Shown: positions 5,270 through 7,270 of the stretch, piece by piece | How positions within the stretch are numbered: position 1 is the stretch's first letter | Layout: each line of letters starts with the position of its first letter | Assembly (NCBI GenBank): GCA_002336725.1 | Contig: DDEO01000070.1 | Span: forward strand, 2,410 to 9,679 | Direction of reading: 5' to 3' | Length of the DNA stretch: 7,270 bases | Origin: Bacteroidetes bacterium UBA1952 | GTDB taxonomy: Bacteria > Bacteroidota > Bacteroidia > Chitinophagales > Chitinophagaceae | Notes under the pieces: generated by a model | Told to the model about the DNA's origin: nothing | Databases searched by the model: none | Seen by the model: only the letters and a program-made list of their open reading frames with translations | Translations under genes and position numbers: made by a program

Positions 5270-7270
5270 ATGAAATTCCGGACCGGACTTTTTCTCTCCC
5301 TCCTCGCTTTTTCCGCTCAGGCGCAAACCACCCAACCTTATTTCCAGCAACGCGTGGACACGCGGATGCAGGTAACGCTCGACGACCAGAAGCACGAGCT
5401 GACTGCCACCGTCGAATATCGCTATACCAACAACAGCCCCGACACGCTGCGCTCCATTTTCTGGCACCTCTACCCCAATGCTTACAAAAGCGACCAGACG
5501 GCCTTTAACTACCAGCAAGTCGAAAACGGCAAGACGGATTTTTATTACAGCAAGGAAAAAGACAAAGGCGGATTCCGGGAACTGAATTTTGGCGAGGCGG
5601 GCCGGCTGCGGTATTATAAAGACGACTCGGTAAAGAATATTGACCAGGGCGAACTGATACTGCAAACGCCCTTGCTGCCGGGCGAAACACGCGTGATTTC
5701 CGGAAATTTCCGGGTCAAAATCCCCAAAGTTTTTTCCCGCTTCGGCCACTCTGGGCAGGCCTATTTCATTACCCAGTGGTTTCCCAAGCCGGCGGTGTAT
5801 GACCGCCAAGGCTGGCACGTGATGCCCTATCTCGACCAGGGGGAATTTTTCTCCGAAATCGGCAGCTATGATGTAGAGATTACCCTGCCGGAAAATTATG
5901 TGGTGATGGCTACCGGCAACCTGCAAACGCCGCGCGAAAATCAGTGGCTCGATTCGTTGAGCCGCGTGCCGTATGCGGCCTACAAAAACGCGCGCGACAC
6001 TTTTCCGAAATCATCGCCCGTTACCAAAACCATCCGCTTCACCGAGGACAACGTTCACGATTTCGCCTGGTTTGCCGACAAGCGTTTTATCGTGCGGAAG
6101 GATACTGCGTCGGTGTGTTGCATTGAGCGGGAGACGAAGGCTAAAAGCGAGAGCAGACGCATTGATGGTCAGCGGGTGGATAAGGAAGAAACTTTTTCGG
6201 AATCCGTTCCCAATCTCGTTACGCTCTACTCCGCCTTTCTGCCTTCTGATTCCAATTACTGGAAGCGCGGCAACGACTATCTGAGAGCAGCTTTGAAGGT
6301 GTATAGCGATAACCTCGGCCCCTATCCTTACCGCACCATCAAGGCTGTTGAAGGCGATATGAAAGCGGGCGGCGGCATGGAATACCCCACCATTACCGTC
6401 ATTGACCGCGACGCAAGTCCGGGCCTCAAGATGGTGGTGATTCACGAGGCGGGCCACAACTGGTTTCAGGGCATTCTGGCAAGCAACGAGCGCCGCTATC
6501 CCTGGCTTGATGAGGGATTGAACTCTTTCTATGAACAGAAAACCGTGCGGGCCTACAACGAAGCGCTGCGCGACTCGACGGCGAAGGCAAAGGGCGTTCC
6601 CAGAAGCAAAAACGACCTGCGGGAGGAAAGCACTGAAACCGTTTTCTACTACGAACTGGCCAAAACCGGCGAAACCCAGCCGCTGGACTTGTCCTCCGAA
6701 GACTTCCGCTATCCCAACTATGGCGGCGATGTGTATTACAAGACGGCTGCCTGGATGCGCTGGCTGGAAGGCTATATGGGGGAAGAAAACCTGCGCGCCG
6801 CCATGCAGGACTATTTCAACACCTGGAAATTCCGCCACCCGCAGCCCCAAGACCTTTTTGCCATCTGGAAAAAGCATTCGCCTAAAAACATCGACTGGTT
6901 TCTGGATAATGCCTTCTCGACCACCGAACCTGTAGATTTCTCGTTGCGCAAAGCCGGAAATATGGGCGACTCGGTGCAGATTGCGATAAAAAACCGGCTC
7001 TCGTTTCCGGCTCCGGCAGGCGTTATCGGGTATAAAGGCGACAGCATTGCAGCGCAGGCGTGGACCGCGCCGTTTTCCGGAAAAACCACCGTTTCGCTGC
7101 CGCGCCTCGACTATGACCGCATTGCGCTTTCCGATGCCATCCCCGATGCTACCAAAGCCAACAACAGCACCACGCGCGGCATTCAATTGGGCGTTGCGGG
7201 CGGCTTTCAGAACGACTATAAAACCAAAATATGGCTCGCGCCGGCGTTGGGCTATAATGTGTATGACGGC
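5270..7270 (+). CDS. Secreted M1-family zinc metallopeptidase, partial (C-terminus outside the window)
   Basis: The frame from ATG 5270 is open for 667 codons and runs off the window. Residues 1-18 form a Sec signal peptide (MKFRTGLFLSLLAFSAQA, cleavage likely before Q19), so the enzyme is exported. An N-terminal beta-rich domain (about 30-220) is followed by the thermolysin-like catalytic domain. This contains GGGMEYP (367-373, the GAMEN-type exopeptidase loop in the form usual for this subgroup), the zinc motif H392-E393-A-G-H396, and the third ligand E415 in WLDEGLNSF exactly 18 residues later (HExxH-X18-E). The transition-state tyrosine is probably Y489 or Y490 in GDVYYKTAAWMRWL. M1 enzymes remove N-terminal residues from peptides; here the role is probably periplasmic or surface peptide breakdown. 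The last visible residues (LAPALGYNVYDG) resemble the start of the long C-terminal region of Bacteroidota M1 proteins, so the full protein is probably well over 850 residues. No Shine-Dalgarno sequence is seen. Confidence 0.95.
   Translation, partial: MKFRTGLFLSLLAFSAQAQTTQPYFQQRVDTRMQVTLDDQKHELTATVEYRYTNNSPDTLRSIFWHLYPNAYKSDQTAFNYQQVENGKTDFYYSKEKDKGGFRELNFGEAGRLRYYKDDSVKNIDQGELILQTPLLPGETRVISGNFRVKIPKVFSRFGHSGQAYFITQWFPKPAVYDRQGWHVMPYLDQGEFFSEIGSYDVEITLPENYVVMATGNLQTPRENQWLDSLSRVPYAAYKNARDTFPKSSPVTKTIRFTEDNVHDFAWFADKRFIVRKDTASVCCIERETKAKSESRRIDGQRVDKEETFSESVPNLVTLYSAFLPSDSNYWKRGNDYLRAALKVYSDNLGPYPYRTIKAVEGDMKAGGGMEYPTITVIDRDASPGLKMVVIHEAGHNWFQGILASNERRYPWLDEGLNSFYEQKTVRAYNEALRDSTAKAKGVPRSKNDLREESTETVFYYELAKTGETQPLDLSSEDFRYPNYGGDVYYKTAAWMRWLEGYMGEENLRAAMQDYFNTWKFRHPQPQDLFAIWKKHSPKNIDWFLDNAFSTTEPVDFSLRKAGNMGDSVQIAIKNRLSFPAPAGVIGYKGDSIAAQAWTAPFSGKTTVSLPRLDYDRIALSDAIPDATKANNSTTRGIQLGVAGGFQNDYKTKIWLAPALGYNVYDG

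Noticed and set aside
5165..5926. A 253-codon minus-strand frame covering the M1 gene start.
   Set aside because: It is antisense to the signal peptide and N-terminal domain of the M1 peptidase and has no recognisable motif.
6011..7186. A 391-codon open frame on the minus strand.
   Set aside because: It lies antisense inside the M1 peptidase gene, whose plus-strand frame carries intact catalytic motifs; the minus-strand product resembles nothing known to me.

Overview
The window looks like chromosomal DNA of a member of the Bacteroidota. The evidence is a serine hydroxymethyltransferase of the Bacteroidota type, a large secreted M1 peptidase of a kind common in that phylum, start codons without clear Shine-Dalgarno sequences, and promoter-like sites resembling the phylum's TAnnTTTG -7 box. 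The DNA is roughly balanced to slightly GC-rich. A Saprospiria or Chitinophagia-like lineage is possible, but this is only an impression.

Layout. Positions 1-49 (minus) hold the 5' part of an elongator tRNA-Met, cut by the window edge. Behind it lies a hotdog-fold thioesterase gene (104-535, minus, TTG start). Divergent from that, with only 25 bp between start codons, is a fumarylacetoacetate hydrolase-family gene (561-1172, plus). Positions 1190-2008 form a striking module: a small IS200/IS605-like HUH transposase of RAYT type (1366-1812, minus) sits between two arrays of short repeats. The arrays have different units but share a 16-20 bp core, in opposite orientation on the two sides of the gene. 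After a clear rho-independent terminator come glyA (2085-3374, minus) and, 90 bp upstream of it on the same strand, a 489-residue conserved-looking protein of unknown function (3465-4934, minus). A 335 bp non-coding stretch (4935-5269) holds a possible MITE or IS remnant with about 20 bp imperfect inverted repeats, hairpins and a promoter candidate. From 5270 to the window end runs an M1-family zinc metallopeptidase with a signal peptide, still open after 667 codons.

The housekeeping genes (tRNA-Met, thioesterase, FAH-family hydrolase, glyA) form no obvious pathway together. The most interesting part is the transposase with its inverted repeat arrays, which resembles the REP/RAYT ('REPtron') arrangement but uses repeats without an obvious strong hairpin. 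A second, window-wide signal is the palindrome TTCCGGAA: seven copies, against about 0.1 expected by chance, in coding and non-coding DNA and in different codon phases.
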